This document shows, piece after piece, positions 53,877-63,567 of a DNA stretch of 64,000 nt. The notes under the pieces are model-generated. The model did not search any database and was not told the origin of the DNA. It saw only the letters and a list, made by a program, of their open reading frames with translations. How positions within the stretch are numbered: position 1 is the stretch's first letter; each line of letters opens with the position of its first letter. Origin of the DNA: JAHEJX01 sp041605955. GTDB taxonomy: Bacteria; Actinomycetota; Acidimicrobiia; Spongiisociales; UBA5794. The translations under genes and the position numbers were made by a program. The stretch lies in NCBI GenBank assembly GCA_041605955.1, contig JBFIXI010000003.1:1-64000 (forward strand), read 5' to 3'.

Positions 53877-53908
53877 GTGCAGGAGGGCCATCTCAGGCCC
53901 TCCTGCAC
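53877..53908. terminator. 13-bp hairpin
   Basis: GTGCAGGAGGGCC (53877-53889) is an exact inverted copy of 53896-53908 with a 6-base loop. It lies between the subtilase stop and the fasciclin gene. It could end subtilase transcription, though no T run follows. Confidence 0.5.
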
Positions 53909-53954
53909 GCGCGCTATCTTGCGGCCGTACTCGACCGAAAGTGGCCGCCCCCTC

Positions 53955-55373
53955 ATGCTGGAACGTTGGAGAGATTGGCTGAGCGAATCCGCTCCGGCCG
54001 ACCAGCCAGCAGAAGACAGCGAGCGCGGTTGGGGGCTGTCGCTGTGGTGGGGAGCCGTCATCGTGGCCCTCTTCACCGTGGCGATCACCCTGTGCAACGA
54101 CCCGGGCGACCTCGACGATGCGCTGGCGGCGCCGACTACGACCGGCGTCACCCCGACGCCGACGGTGGCTCCCGATGCGCCCACCCTTCCCGACTTGATC
54201 GCCGCCCAGCCGGAGCTGTTCTTCTTCCGCTCTCTGATCGACACGGCGGGGATCGCGGAGATACTCGCCACCGGAGGCGAGTTCACGTTCTTCGCACCAA
54301 CCGATGCGGCCTTTGCGGAGCTGCCCGATGACATCCTCGAGCGGTTGATAGCGGATGCAGACCTGGCGAATCAGGTACTGCAGCGGCATGCCACGTTCGG
54401 CCGCCGCCCCGCTGCCGACCTGATCGCTGCCGCGACTGCCTCCACAGTCAGCGGACAGCCCGTGACAATCACCCAAGCCGACGGCACTGTCTTCATCGAC
54501 GACGTCGCGGTCATCGAGGCCGACATCTTGGCCATGAACGGCGTGCTCCACATCATCGACGGGTTGCTCGGGGCGCCCACCACCGATCCGAGCGACCAGC
54601 CCCCGCTCCTCCCGGCGCTGGGCGAGATCCTGCAGTCCCGTGGCGACCTGTCGACGCTGCGGCAAGCGCTAGGCGCAGTCGAGGGAGACCTGTTCGGTGC
54701 ACCCGACGCCCAATTCACGGTGTTCGCTCCTACCGACACCGCCTTTGCGGCCTTGCCCGCAGGAACGTTGGAGGTGTTGGTCGCCACCGAAGGCAGGATG
54801 TTCGAAGTGCTGGGCTACCACATCGTGGCGGACACGATCTTGGCGGCCGATCTCGCAGACGGCGACGTGCTGGTGACAACGACCGGCGCAGAGCTTCCGG
54901 TCGCGATTGCGGACGGCGAGATCACCGTGGGCGGCGTGGTGGTGCGCGAGGCCGACCTGATTGGAGCCAACGGGGCGATCCACATCGTTGACGAAGTGCT
55001 CCTCCCACCGGGCTTCGAAATCCCGACGATCAATGAAGCGCTCGATCTAGCGCCGATCACTTTCGAAACCGGAAGTGCGGTCATCACCGCCGCCGGGGTC
55101 GAGGTGCTCCGGGACGCAGTCGATTTCCTCGCTGCCAACCCCCAGATCCGAGTTGCCGTCGAAGGCCACACCGACTCGCAGGGCGGCGAGGCGGCCAATC
55201 AGGCGCTGAGTGAGTCGCGGGCGGAGTCGGTGCTCGCCTTCCTGGTGGCGGAGGGCATCGCCGCCGATCGGCTGGAGACGATCGGCTTCGGCGAGACCCG
55301 GCCGATTGCCGACAACGCCACCGCAGAGGGCAGGGCCCAGAATCGCCGCATCGAGTTCCGGCTGCTGGGCTAA
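53955..55373 (+). CDS. Envelope protein with two fasciclin domains and a C-terminal OmpA domain
   Basis: The 472-residue protein has a short cytosolic N-terminus, one TM helix (about residues 32-50) and a Thr/Pro linker. Two fasciclin (FAS1) domains follow (about 75-205 and 215-355), each with the FTFFAPTDAAF / FTVFAPTDTAF and NGVLHIID / NGAIHIVD boxes. The C-terminal OmpA-like domain (about 365-472) has VEGHTDSQGGEAANQALSES and RRIEF. OmpA domains bind peptidoglycan, so this should link membrane, wall and neighbouring surfaces. ATG 53955 starts just before the TM segment. Confidence 0.88.
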   Translation: MLERWRDWLSESAPADQPAEDSERGWGLSLWWGAVIVALFTVAITLCNDPGDLDDALAAPTTTGVTPTPTVAPDAPTLPDLIAAQPELFFFRSLIDTAGIAEILATGGEFTFFAPTDAAFAELPDDILERLIADADLANQVLQRHATFGRRPAADLIAAATASTVSGQPVTITQADGTVFIDDVAVIEADILAMNGVLHIIDGLLGAPTTDPSDQPPLLPALGEILQSRGDLSTLRQALGAVEGDLFGAPDAQFTVFAPTDTAFAALPAGTLEVLVATEGRMFEVLGYHIVADTILAADLADGDVLVTTTGAELPVAIADGEITVGGVVVREADLIGANGAIHIVDEVLLPPGFEIPTINEALDLAPITFETGSAVITAAGVEVLRDAVDFLAANPQIRVAVEGHTDSQGGEAANQALSESRAESVLAFLVAEGIAADRLETIGFGETRPIADNATAEGRAQNRRIEFRLLG

Positions 55374-55387
55374 GCCGCGGCCGGCCC

Positions 55388-57031
55388 CTAGGAATTCGGC
55401 ACCAACACGTCAATCAGAACTCCCAGATCGACGTCGAACCGCAACACTGCGACCTCGCGATCGCCGCCCGTCTCGCCGGTCTCCACGAGCGCCAGCAGGC
55501 TCGGCCCGGCGGGTGCGAATTCCGTGTCGTATATCGAAGCCCGGGGCACATCGGCGCCACTCAGCAGCGGGTTGGCGGGGTGGCGGGCCCATTCGAGGCC
55601 GTTGCGGGACACGGCCAGGCCACGGCGGCTCGGCGTGGCGGCCGCGAAGAACATGGCGAATCCGTTGGGGGCGGCCACTAGGTCGACCGAGCTGACGCCC
55701 CCCCGCTCCCACTCGTCGGCTGCCACCAACACGGGGCCGGGACGCACTTGCCAGGAGGCGCCGGAGCTCGACTGGGCCAAGCCCACGGCGCCACCCTCTT
55801 GATCGCCATGGCCGACGAAGACCATCACCAGGCCTTCGTCGGTGGCTATGACCGCCGGCGACACGACACGTCTCGACATCCACGGAAGTCCGGGCTCGGG
55901 CCGCAAGATCGGCTCCGCATCGAATACCCAGACGCCTTCGGGATCGCTCGCTACTGCTCGCCCGATGCTGCTGCGCGCCTCGTCCGTTGCCCGGTCGAGC
56001 CACGAGATCTCGAAGAACAGCTGCCACCTTCCCTCGCGATCGACTATCAAGCTGCGCGGCACGGCCTGATCGAGCTCGCGGGGCGCCCAAGGAGCCTCAG
56101 CCAAATCGAGCACGGGTTGCGCCGCCCCCTGCCTCCACACCACTCCGTCGTCGGACACTGCGTACGCCACATTGGCGACCGCATCCCCGTAGGCAGCGGA
56201 CAGCATGTGGAACCGATTCTCGTGAACCGTCACGCCGCCCGGGCCGGCGTAGCGATGCCGGTCGGGAAACGTCTCGGGGGTGATTGCCCGGGGGTTGAGC
56301 AACTCCGCAGACAGCGGCGGCACCGGCGCCCGACTCGTCGAGATTGCTGGTTCGCCGGGGGGAACAGTCGTTGGGGTACGGCTTCCCAGCCCGGCCAACC
56401 CGGCGACGAGAACCAGAGCGCTGATCACTGCCGCCGCCGCCACCCAGGGCGGTCGCGGCGGGCGCGTCGCCACGGTGTCGGCATTGGGCGTGAGCTCGGA
56501 TAGGTCAGGGGCAGCCGCATCCAGGACTTCGGCGTAGGCCGCCAATTGATCGCCAACTGAGCGCCCCGGAACAGCTTCGTCGCCGAGGCCCGACCCGAGC
56601 TGCGCCAATACCTGGTCGAGCAGCGGTGGCATCGCGGCGGCTTCGATGCCCAGCAGTGCCGCTACTTCGCTGTCGGCCCACCGGTACCCGGCCCCCAGGA
56701 TTACGGCTACGCGCTGCTTGCGGGACAGGCTCTCGAGTACGCTCGGCAGCGCCGGCTCGATCCACGGCGCCGCCGCCGGCGGCACCTCAGGGAGCCTCAG
56801 CCGACGGCGGCGACGCCGCCGAGACTTGCGTATCCCCAACCGATACAGCGCCGGGGTGGGAGCGGACATCGAGCTAATCCGATGGGAACGCTCCAGCGCG
56901 TGCGTCAGAGCAGCGGCGGTCGCCGCGGCGCCGATCTCGGGCCCAAGGGCGGCGATCAGTGCCCGCCGCAGCCGTTCGCCCACTTGGGTTCCGAACCTGT
57001 TGGCGGTGCCGTCCGGCGTGGGTCCCGTCAC
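55388..57031 (-). CDS. Membrane-bound sigma-factor-like protein with C-terminal beta-propeller
   Basis: In the 547-residue protein, residues about 15-75 resemble ECF region 2 (weak; ALTHALERSH, ALYRLGIRKSRR). Residues about 95-150 resemble region 4 (LESLSRKQRVAVILGAGYRWADSE then a LLGIE helix). One TM helix lies at about 196-216. The remainder, about 300 residues, is beta-rich with repeated WxxG and GLVMVFVGHGDQ, AVASDPEGVWVF segments, like the five-bladed propellers of glycosidases but without obvious catalytic acids. It may be a sensor that carries its own transcription factor. The start is GTG 57031, 73 bases after the upstream DUF3179 gene. Confidence 0.6.
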   Translation of the reverse strand: MTGPTPDGTANRFGTQVGERLRRALIAALGPEIGAAATAAALTHALERSHRISSMSAPTPALYRLGIRKSRRRRRRRLRLPEVPPAAAPWIEPALPSVLESLSRKQRVAVILGAGYRWADSEVAALLGIEAAAMPPLLDQVLAQLGSGLGDEAVPGRSVGDQLAAYAEVLDAAAPDLSELTPNADTVATRPPRPPWVAAAAVISALVLVAGLAGLGSRTPTTVPPGEPAISTSRAPVPPLSAELLNPRAITPETFPDRHRYAGPGGVTVHENRFHMLSAAYGDAVANVAYAVSDDGVVWRQGAAQPVLDLAEAPWAPRELDQAVPRSLIVDREGRWQLFFEISWLDRATDEARSSIGRAVASDPEGVWVFDAEPILRPEPGLPWMSRRVVSPAVIATDEGLVMVFVGHGDQEGGAVGLAQSSSGASWQVRPGPVLVAADEWERGGVSSVDLVAAPNGFAMFFAAATPSRRGLAVSRNGLEWARHPANPLLSGADVPRASIYDTEFAPAGPSLLALVETGETGGDREVAVLRFDVDLGVLIDVLVPNS

Positions 57032-57104
57032 AGGTCGTCACCCCAGACGGCGGCGGGACGCACTGCGCTCCCGCTGGACGAGGAAGCCTCCGGGCCGTGG
57101 CCGC

Positions 57105-58619
57105 TCAGCTTCCGATGCCTACAGCCGACCACAGCAGCGTGTCGGGATGGAACTGCGACCAAGCGAACCAGAAGGCCTCATGCGAAGCCAGCGGCGTTCC
57201 ATCGCTCAGGAAAGCCACGAATCCGCCGGCGTCAGGGAATATCGTCACCCCGCCATATTCGACCGTGTCGGCGAAGGCGAGGACACTGCGCAGGTCGTCG
57301 ACGGGAAAGGCCACCGGGACTCCGTCGGGAGTGATGACGCCGACCACCGCGGACTGGACGGGTAGGCGGGGATCGACATTGCCGATGGGAAAGATCGGGC
57401 CGGCATCGTCCCGGCCGCGGAGGGGATCGAGGCTATACACGCGTCCGATGCCACCATCCTCGGCCACGATGGTGGTGTCCGGATGAGCCGCCTTCCACTC
57501 GCCCCAAGTGCTCGTGATCACCGTCGCCTGCTCCAGAACGATCCCCGCTTCGCGCAGCGGGCCGCTCACCGCGGCGCCGGTGAAGGTGTCGAAGATGCTG
57601 AAAGTGTTGAGGTCGTACATGACCTTGTTCGAGCGAGTCAGCAGACCCGAGGTGCGGAGCACTGGAATCGCCACGTCGGCCGACACCGAATCGGTGAAGT
57701 AGACCTGCGCCGAGCCGCACAGCGTGCAGTACGGAATCCCCAACCGGCGTCCCCCCAGGGTGTCGTTGACCATCTCATGGACCTCCATGTGATGTTTGGG
57801 ATAGGCCCGGGCTTCCCCGTTGATCACGACGCCGAACACGATCCGCTCATCCGGATACCAGCTGCCGCCGGCGGCGTCGGTCACGGCGGGATCGTCGAGG
57901 GCGGGGATACATCCGCGTGGGCAGCGGAGCTGGTCGCCGAGGGACCGATCGTCGATGAGGACCCCTCCCCACGACATATGCCGCCAGTCGATGTCGGCTT
58001 CCAGATCGTCGAAGAACGGCTGCCAGGCCGGCTCGATGATCGTGAACAGCTCGCCTTTGTACTGCTGATAGCCGGGATGGGCGGGGAGGTCCCAGGCGAT
58101 CAGGTGGTCGGTCACCGACTGCCACGGGCTGCGCTGCGCCACCGGGTCGGTGCCGAGGTCGGCCCCGGTGAGCATCGCGAAGCTCTGCAACAGGCCGAGA
58201 TTGACCGGGCCCGTCTGAATGAAACGCAGCAAGTCGGCCAACAGCCACCCCAAGCGGGGGTCACCGCTGCCGCCCAGCGCCTCGATGGCCGCGACGTCGA
58301 TCGAGGTGGCGGTGAGGCTGGCCCACAGCGCATCTAGATCGATCCTCACTTCGGGTGCCAGCTCCCCGGTGTTGGCAACGGCCGGCGCCGCCGGAAACAC
58401 GTAGCCGAGCTGGTTGCGTAGTTGGCCGTCGCTGGGAGGCAGTGTGGATGCCACCGGCGTCGTCGGGTCCACGGTGGTCGCGGTGGTGGCCGGAGCCGCG
58501 CTGCTCGTGCCGGCGCCGGGACTATCCGTCGCAGGGGAAGTCGTGGTGTCTTCGCTCGTGGTGGTGCATGCCGTCGCGACGAGGGCCAAGAGCAGCGCCA
58601 CCCGAACCGCAACATGCAT
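57105..58619 (-). CDS. DUF3179-containing lipoprotein
   Basis: A 504-residue secreted protein. The N-terminus VALLLALVATAC is a lipobox-like signal with cysteine at residue 18, followed by a Thr/Ser/Pro linker to about residue 60. The C-terminal half contains IPYCTLCGSAQVYF and AYPKHHMEVHEMVND, the signature of DUF3179 (function unknown, common in halophilic and marine bacteria and archaea). The CxxC pair and His cluster suggest a redox or metal role. ATG 58619 starts the signal. Confidence 0.85.
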   Translation of the reverse strand: MHVAVRVALLLALVATACTTTSEDTTTSPATDSPGAGTSSAAPATTATTVDPTTPVASTLPPSDGQLRNQLGYVFPAAPAVANTGELAPEVRIDLDALWASLTATSIDVAAIEALGGSGDPRLGWLLADLLRFIQTGPVNLGLLQSFAMLTGADLGTDPVAQRSPWQSVTDHLIAWDLPAHPGYQQYKGELFTIIEPAWQPFFDDLEADIDWRHMSWGGVLIDDRSLGDQLRCPRGCIPALDDPAVTDAAGGSWYPDERIVFGVVINGEARAYPKHHMEVHEMVNDTLGGRRLGIPYCTLCGSAQVYFTDSVSADVAIPVLRTSGLLTRSNKVMYDLNTFSIFDTFTGAAVSGPLREAGIVLEQATVITSTWGEWKAAHPDTTIVAEDGGIGRVYSLDPLRGRDDAGPIFPIGNVDPRLPVQSAVVGVITPDGVPVAFPVDDLRSVLAFADTVEYGGVTIFPDAGGFVAFLSDGTPLASHEAFWFAWSQFHPDTLLWSAVGIGS

Positions 58620-58817
58620 AACGCCAGCCTAAGCCGCCAACGGAATAGGAGCGACGGCCAGCCCGGGGTGGGGTTATTCGGAGCGCGGGGGCACAGGTCT
58701 CAAGCTGTGATTTGGATCTGGTCACCTCGGCCGAGTTCCTCCACAGCGCGGTCGCCCAACGCGTGTCCGTCGCGCCGGCCGCGTAGCTGAGATCGCTGAG
58801 GTGGGACGGCGGGGCGC

Positions 58818-59267
58818 TCACTGTTTGGCGGAGTGAGCGGCGACGGCCTCAGCGACGAAGTCGTCGACCGGCAAGGCGGCGACAGCGTCGCCGATCACAT
58901 CGAATGGCACGTCGTCGAGTTTGCGAAACCGGACACAAGATTGTCCGACGTCGAGGCGTTTCCCGGTTGCCTTGTAGGCATCGAGGAATCCTTCTCTCCT
59001 TCCTGAGTCTTGATAGATCCCACTCAAATAGACCGCGAAATGGTTCTTCTGCGACGCCAGGGCGGCGTACATCAGCGGCTTCCCGTTGTAGGTGTCGGCA
59101 TAGGTCTCGAGAGGAACCTCGTACGTGATCATCCCGAAGTTCATGCCTTCCTCATAGCCGTCCGGGAGACGCTCGAGGATCAACTTGCGCAACTCGCTGA
59201 GCGCCTCGAATCGATCCTCGGGTAGCTGGGCTAGATATTCCTCCGGCGTCGTTGCATCGCTTCTCAT
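58818..59267 (-). CDS. DUF1801 (YdhG-like) protein
   Basis: The 149-residue protein shows the family outline: TPEEYLAQLPEDR, EEGMNFGMITYEVP, a KNHFAVYLSGIY strand and QSCVRFRKLDDVP. The fold is a small alpha/beta domain with unknown, possibly ligand-binding, function. ATG 59267 follows GGAGGACAAT; a GTG 12 bases upstream is less likely. It is divergent from the cyclase-family gene. Confidence 0.85.
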   Translation of the reverse strand: MRSDATTPEEYLAQLPEDRFEALSELRKLILERLPDGYEEGMNFGMITYEVPLETYADTYNGKPLMYAALASQKNHFAVYLSGIYQDSGRREGFLDAYKATGKRLDVGQSCVRFRKLDDVPFDVIGDAVAALPVDDFVAEAVAAHSAKQ

Positions 59268-59325
59268 ATTGTCCTCCACCCCGCATGCGCGATTGGCTTA
59301 CGCTGCCGATCCCCCGATCGTAGAT

Positions 59326-59385
59326 AGCCCAGCCACACACAACCCAGCCACACACAACCCAGCCACAGACAACCCAGCCATCAGG
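59326..59385. repeat. Four tandem 15-bp repeats before the cyclase-family gene
   Basis: Units of 15 bases (about AACCCAGCCACACAC) repeat about four times, the last degenerate, and run straight into the ribosome-binding site AGGAGG (59383-59388). Copy-number change would alter the distance from any promoter to the start codon. Confidence 0.85.
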
Positions 59386-59394
59386 AGGACGACC

Positions 59395-60042
59395 TTGCCA
59401 CTCATCGACCTCAGCCACGAGATCCATGACGGGCTCGTCACCTATCCGGGTCTGGCGCCGCCATCGATCACTCCGGAGATGTCCTTCGACGCCAGCCGAG
59501 CCAGCTACGCCGAGGGGTACGAGTTCCAGATCGATCGCATCGACATGATCGCCAACACCGGCACGTACCTCGACACCCCGGCGCATCGCTTCCGTGACGG
59601 CTGGGACCTGGCAGGTTTGAAGCTCGAGCAGGTGGCCGGCGTCCCGCTCGTAGTCATCGCGGTCACAGCCACCACCATCGGCGAAGCCACACTGACCGGA
59701 ATCGATGTTGCCGGCAAGGCCGTCCTCTTCCATACGGGTTGGAGCCGGCACTGGGCCACCCCCGGCTACGGCGTGGGTCATCCCCACCTCGCCGTAGCCA
59801 CCGCAGAGGCGCTGGTTGCGAAGGGCGTGGTGCTCGTCGGCATCGATTCGCTCAATGTCGACTCCACCGTCGACGGCACCCGCCCAATCCACACGATGTT
59901 GCTCCAGGCCGGCATCCCAGTCCTGGAACACCTCACCAATCTCGAGCAGGTGCCGGCATTGGGTGCCCGGCTGTTTGCCGTCCCTCCCCGGGTCCGCGGC
60001 ATGGGATCGTTCCCGGTCCGGGCTTTCTGCCTCGTGGAGTGA
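59395..60042 (+). CDS. Cyclase family protein (kynurenine formamidase-like)
   Basis: A 215-residue hydrolase with the family sequence DLSHEIHDG near the start, a metal-binding NTGTYLDTPAHRF (His-x-x-x-Asp region near residues 56-68) and a C-terminal EHLTNLEQVP. Members hydrolyse formamides or lactone-like bonds. The start is TTG 59395 with AGGAGG 6 bases before; the upstream in-frame codons translate the tandem repeats and are not family sequence. No tryptophan-breakdown gene is next to it, so the substrate is open. Confidence 0.85.
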   Translation: MPLIDLSHEIHDGLVTYPGLAPPSITPEMSFDASRASYAEGYEFQIDRIDMIANTGTYLDTPAHRFRDGWDLAGLKLEQVAGVPLVVIAVTATTIGEATLTGIDVAGKAVLFHTGWSRHWATPGYGVGHPHLAVATAEALVAKGVVLVGIDSLNVDSTVDGTRPIHTMLLQAGIPVLEHLTNLEQVPALGARLFAVPPRVRGMGSFPVRAFCLVE

Positions 60043-60064
60043 CTCGCCCGCCGGTCCGTATGGC

Positions 60065-62626
60065 CTACTCGTAGGCGATCGCCTCGAGAATGTTGAGTCG
60101 GGCGGCCTTGCGGGCCGGCAGGATCGCCGCCAGCAGCCCGGCAATGGCCCCAAAGATCACCAAGCCGACGATCTGGAGCGCCGGGATGGAGAGCACCTTG
60201 ATGCCCTGGCTGGCCAGCGCCGACGTGACTGCGACGCCGAAGAACATTCCGACAACGATGCCCAAGAGTGAACCGATGATGGCCACGATCACGGCCTCCC
60301 AGCGCACCATGCGCCGCACTTGGCGCCGGCTCATGCCGACGGCACGGAGCAGCCCGATCTCGCGGGTCCGCTCGAACACGGAAAGGGCAAGTGTGTTGGT
60401 GATGCCGAACATCGCAATGATCACTGCCAGCACCAGCAATGCGTTGAACATCACCAGCAGCGTGTTCACTTGCTCCTCCTGCGACTGGCGATACTCCACT
60501 TGGTCCCGCACCGTCACGTTGGCGTACTCGGCGGCAGCGCCTTCGACGACGGCGCGGCTGGTGTCGGCGGCTACTCCGTCCGCGGCTTTTACGGCGAGCA
60601 CAAAATCGACGTCGGTGCCGAAACCGCTGAAGTTGTCCGCATAGAAGTCCTGGCCGACCAGGAAGTTCGACTGCACCACGTTGGACTCGCCGTAGATGCC
60701 AACTACCTCCACCTGCTTCAGACCGGTGGCCGCGAACCCCATCGGGATGGTGTCGCCGAGCATCCACCCCTCCTCCTCGGCGGTGTCGGCGAACACGAAC
60801 ACTCCGCCCTCACCGAGCGCGGCAATGCTCCCGGCTTGGACATCGAGGAAGATCGTCTTGTCGATCGTGTCCGTGGTCACTGCCATCACGAACTCGTCGG
60901 ATCCACTGCGGTCCCAGAATCCGAACCGCAGCGACGTTACCGCCTCGATCTCGGGCTTGGTGGCGAGCTCTTCGCCGAGGGCCGGGCTGAAACCCCCACC
61001 GAATCCCTCGACGCTGACGACGTAGTCGGCTCGCAGACCCTCTTCGATGGCCGCCCCGGCAGATGCCTTGATCGAGTCCCCCAAGATGAAGAAGAAGGCG
61101 ACCAGGGCCAGGCCGATCATGAGCGCCGATGCCGTCGTGGCGGTCCGGCGGGGCTTACGCACCGAGTTCTCGGTCGCCAGCGTGCCGGTGAGCTGGTCCA
61201 GCTTCGGCAGCGGCCATCCCAGGAACCGCGCCACCGGCTTGACGATGAGCGAGCTCAGGACGCTGACGCCGAGGAACACGAACAGCGCCCCGAGGCCGAT
61301 GGCGATCAGCCCGTTGATCGGTCCCAGCTGGAACCCGTCGATGAACAACCCGCCGCCAATGAGGGCGATGCCAACCGCCAAACCCACCGCGCCGGCAATG
61401 GTCCGCTTGCGGTCCGACATGCGCAGCGTCACCTCGGTGTCCTGCATGGCCGCCACCGGTGGAATCCGAGACGCCCGGAAGGCCGGCAGCAGCGCCGACA
61501 GCACCGTGACTATGACGCCGACGGTCACCGCGACGATGATCGTCCGGGTGGCGAGAGGGGCGGTAGTCGACGGAAGATCGAACCCGAGGGCGTCCATGAC
61601 GCTGGTCAGCCCGCCGGCCACGAGAAAGCCGAACAGCAGGCCGAGCACCGACGCGACGATGCCGACGACCAGCGCTTCGATCACCACCAGCCAGATGACC
61701 TGAGTGCCCGTGGCCCCTACCGCCCGCATGAGCGCGAGCTCGCGTTGCCGTTGCCGGACGATAATGCGAAAAGTGTTCTGGATTATGAAGGTCGCCACGA
61801 ACACGGCGACCAACGCGAACACGAGCAGCGCCGTCTGTAGAAAGCCGAGGCTCTCGGAGAGGGCCTCCGACTGCGCCGCTGCCTCGTCGGCGGCAGTAAC
61901 CGCCTCGATTCCCTCCGGAAGCGCCTGCGCGATGCTGTTGCGGAGGAGATCGGGGGTGACTCCGTCCTCGGCCACGACGGCAATCGTGCTGAACTTGCCC
62001 TCGAGGTCGAACAGGGCCTGAGCCGTGGGCAGATCGAAGCCGGCGAACGTGGCCCCGGCCAGGTTGTCCGCCTCGCCGAAGCCCACCACGCCGACGATCT
62101 CGAACTCACTGACTCCGGCAGGGGTCTGAATCTGGACGACGTCGCCCACCGCCAGCTCATTGTCATCCGCCGTGGCGGCGTCGACGGTGACCTCGTCTGG
62201 GCCTGCGGGAGGCCGCCCGTTGCGCACGTTGATGTTGCCGGCGAGGCGCTGATCCTCTACCCACGAGCCGCCAATCGTGGGCGGCCCGGCCGGCACGATG
62301 GCCTCTCCGGCCTTGTCGTAGATAACGGCAAAGCCGCCGACACTTCCCTCGGCGGCAGCAACCCCGGGAACGGCCCGAACGATTGCGAGTATGTCGTCCT
62401 CGATCGGCGGCGGGCCGCTGAACCCCACGTCGAACTCGGTCTCGGCTTGGACAATGACGTCCTGGCCGGCGAAGACGTCCTCGAAGAGATCGTTGAAGGT
62501 GCGATCGATCGTGTCGGTGAAGATGTAGGTCCCTGCGATGAAGCCGACACCCAGCACTACCGACATGGCGGTGAGCGTCAGTCGGAGCTTGTGCGCAAAG
62601 ACCGTCTTGAGCGCGGTGCGAATCAC
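60065..62626 (-). CDS. ABC transporter permease, MacB/FtsX type
   Basis: The 853-residue permease has an N-terminal TM helix (about residues 16-36) and a MacB-like extracytoplasmic domain (about 40-260). A first FtsX core of TM helices follows (about 265-400), then two central helices (about 420-470), a second extracytoplasmic domain and a second FtsX core (about 735-850). This doubled arrangement is usual for actinobacterial lipoprotein or peptide exporters. The substrate is unknown. GTG 62626 lies 4 bases after the ATPase stop, so the two are co-expressed. Confidence 0.9.
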   Translation of the reverse strand: MIRTALKTVFAHKLRLTLTAMSVVLGVGFIAGTYIFTDTIDRTFNDLFEDVFAGQDVIVQAETEFDVGFSGPPPIEDDILAIVRAVPGVAAAEGSVGGFAVIYDKAGEAIVPAGPPTIGGSWVEDQRLAGNINVRNGRPPAGPDEVTVDAATADDNELAVGDVVQIQTPAGVSEFEIVGVVGFGEADNLAGATFAGFDLPTAQALFDLEGKFSTIAVVAEDGVTPDLLRNSIAQALPEGIEAVTAADEAAAQSEALSESLGFLQTALLVFALVAVFVATFIIQNTFRIIVRQRQRELALMRAVGATGTQVIWLVVIEALVVGIVASVLGLLFGFLVAGGLTSVMDALGFDLPSTTAPLATRTIIVAVTVGVIVTVLSALLPAFRASRIPPVAAMQDTEVTLRMSDRKRTIAGAVGLAVGIALIGGGLFIDGFQLGPINGLIAIGLGALFVFLGVSVLSSLIVKPVARFLGWPLPKLDQLTGTLATENSVRKPRRTATTASALMIGLALVAFFFILGDSIKASAGAAIEEGLRADYVVSVEGFGGGFSPALGEELATKPEIEAVTSLRFGFWDRSGSDEFVMAVTTDTIDKTIFLDVQAGSIAALGEGGVFVFADTAEEEGWMLGDTIPMGFAATGLKQVEVVGIYGESNVVQSNFLVGQDFYADNFSGFGTDVDFVLAVKAADGVAADTSRAVVEGAAAEYANVTVRDQVEYRQSQEEQVNTLLVMFNALLVLAVIIAMFGITNTLALSVFERTREIGLLRAVGMSRRQVRRMVRWEAVIVAIIGSLLGIVVGMFFGVAVTSALASQGIKVLSIPALQIVGLVIFGAIAGLLAAILPARKAARLNILEAIAYE

Positions 62627-62630
62627 GAGA

Positions 62631-63380
62631 TCAGGCTCCGTACGATTTCATCCGGTCGATGATCGAATCCGTGGTCGGATCCATCAGCTCGCCGCTGGTG
62701 CGGCCGTCTTCCAGGAAGACGACCCGATCGGCATAGGACGCCGCCACCGGATCATGGGTGACCATCACGATGGTCTGGCCGAACTCGCTCACGGCTCGGC
62801 GGAGGAACTCGAGCAGCTCGGCTGCAGACTTCGAGTCGAGGTTGCCGCTCGGCTCGTCGGCGAAGATGATCTCCGGCCGTGCCACCAGCGCCCGGGCGGC
62901 GGCGACACGCTGCTGCTGCCCTCCCGACAGCTCCGAGGGTCGGTGGGTCAGCCGGTCACTCAAACCGAGGATATCGACAACCTGATCGAACCAGGGATCC
63001 TTGCGGTCACCCCCGGCAATGAGGAGCGGGAGCAGGATGTTCTCCCGCGCGTTGAGCGTCGGGATCAGGTTGTATGCCTGGAAGACGAAGCCGACCTTCT
63101 CGCGCCGCAGCAGGGTGAGGTCCTTGTCGTTGAGGGTGTTGAGCTCGGTGTCGCCGATGAACACTCGCCCGCTCGTCAGCGTGTCGAGACCGGCAATGCA
63201 GTGCAGCAGAGTCGACTTCCCGCTCCCCGAGGGGCCCATGATGGCCGTGAACCGGCCTCGCTCGAATGCCACGTCGATTTCGTCCAGTGCCCGCACTTCG
63301 GCGGCGCCCGATCCGTAGACCTTGACTCCCTGCTCCATTCGAGCCGCAGCCAGATCGACCGGGATGGTGGTCGTAGTCAT
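62631..63380 (-). CDS. ABC transporter ATPase, LolD/MacB-type
   Basis: The 249-residue ATPase has Walker A GPSGSGKST, Q loop VFQAYNLIPTLN, signature LSGGQQQR, Walker B IIFADEPSGNLD and H-loop VTHDP, all canonical. The Q loop and the NLIPTL segment are typical of the MacB/LolD branch. It powers the permease encoded immediately downstream. ATG 63380 is the first codon that gives the family N-terminus; the longer frame upstream is non-family sequence. Confidence 0.92.
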   Translation of the reverse strand: MTTTTIPVDLAAARMEQGVKVYGSGAAEVRALDEIDVAFERGRFTAIMGPSGSGKSTLLHCIAGLDTLTSGRVFIGDTELNTLNDKDLTLLRREKVGFVFQAYNLIPTLNARENILLPLLIAGGDRKDPWFDQVVDILGLSDRLTHRPSELSGGQQQRVAAARALVARPEIIFADEPSGNLDSKSAAELLEFLRRAVSEFGQTIVMVTHDPVAASYADRVVFLEDGRTSGELMDPTTDSIIDRMKSYGA

Positions 63381-63567
63381 GATGAGTCGGGCTCCCCTCT
63401 CCCAAGGTGCGCACGCATCGTCAGCGGTCGTGCGCCCAGTACAGATTGCACCAGTGCGGCGGTGGCCCATGCTCGCCGATAACCACTCTGCTGTCACTTT
63501 CGCCCGCGGGCACGAGATGTCTTGCCGTCGCCCCGGCGGGAGTAACGCCCGGGTAACCTCGGCGGCG

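Noticed and set aside
63381..63567. Riboswitch before the MetY-like gene
   Set aside because: I looked for SAM-II and SAM-I landmarks in the gap and found none; small GC-rich hairpins alone do not support a call.
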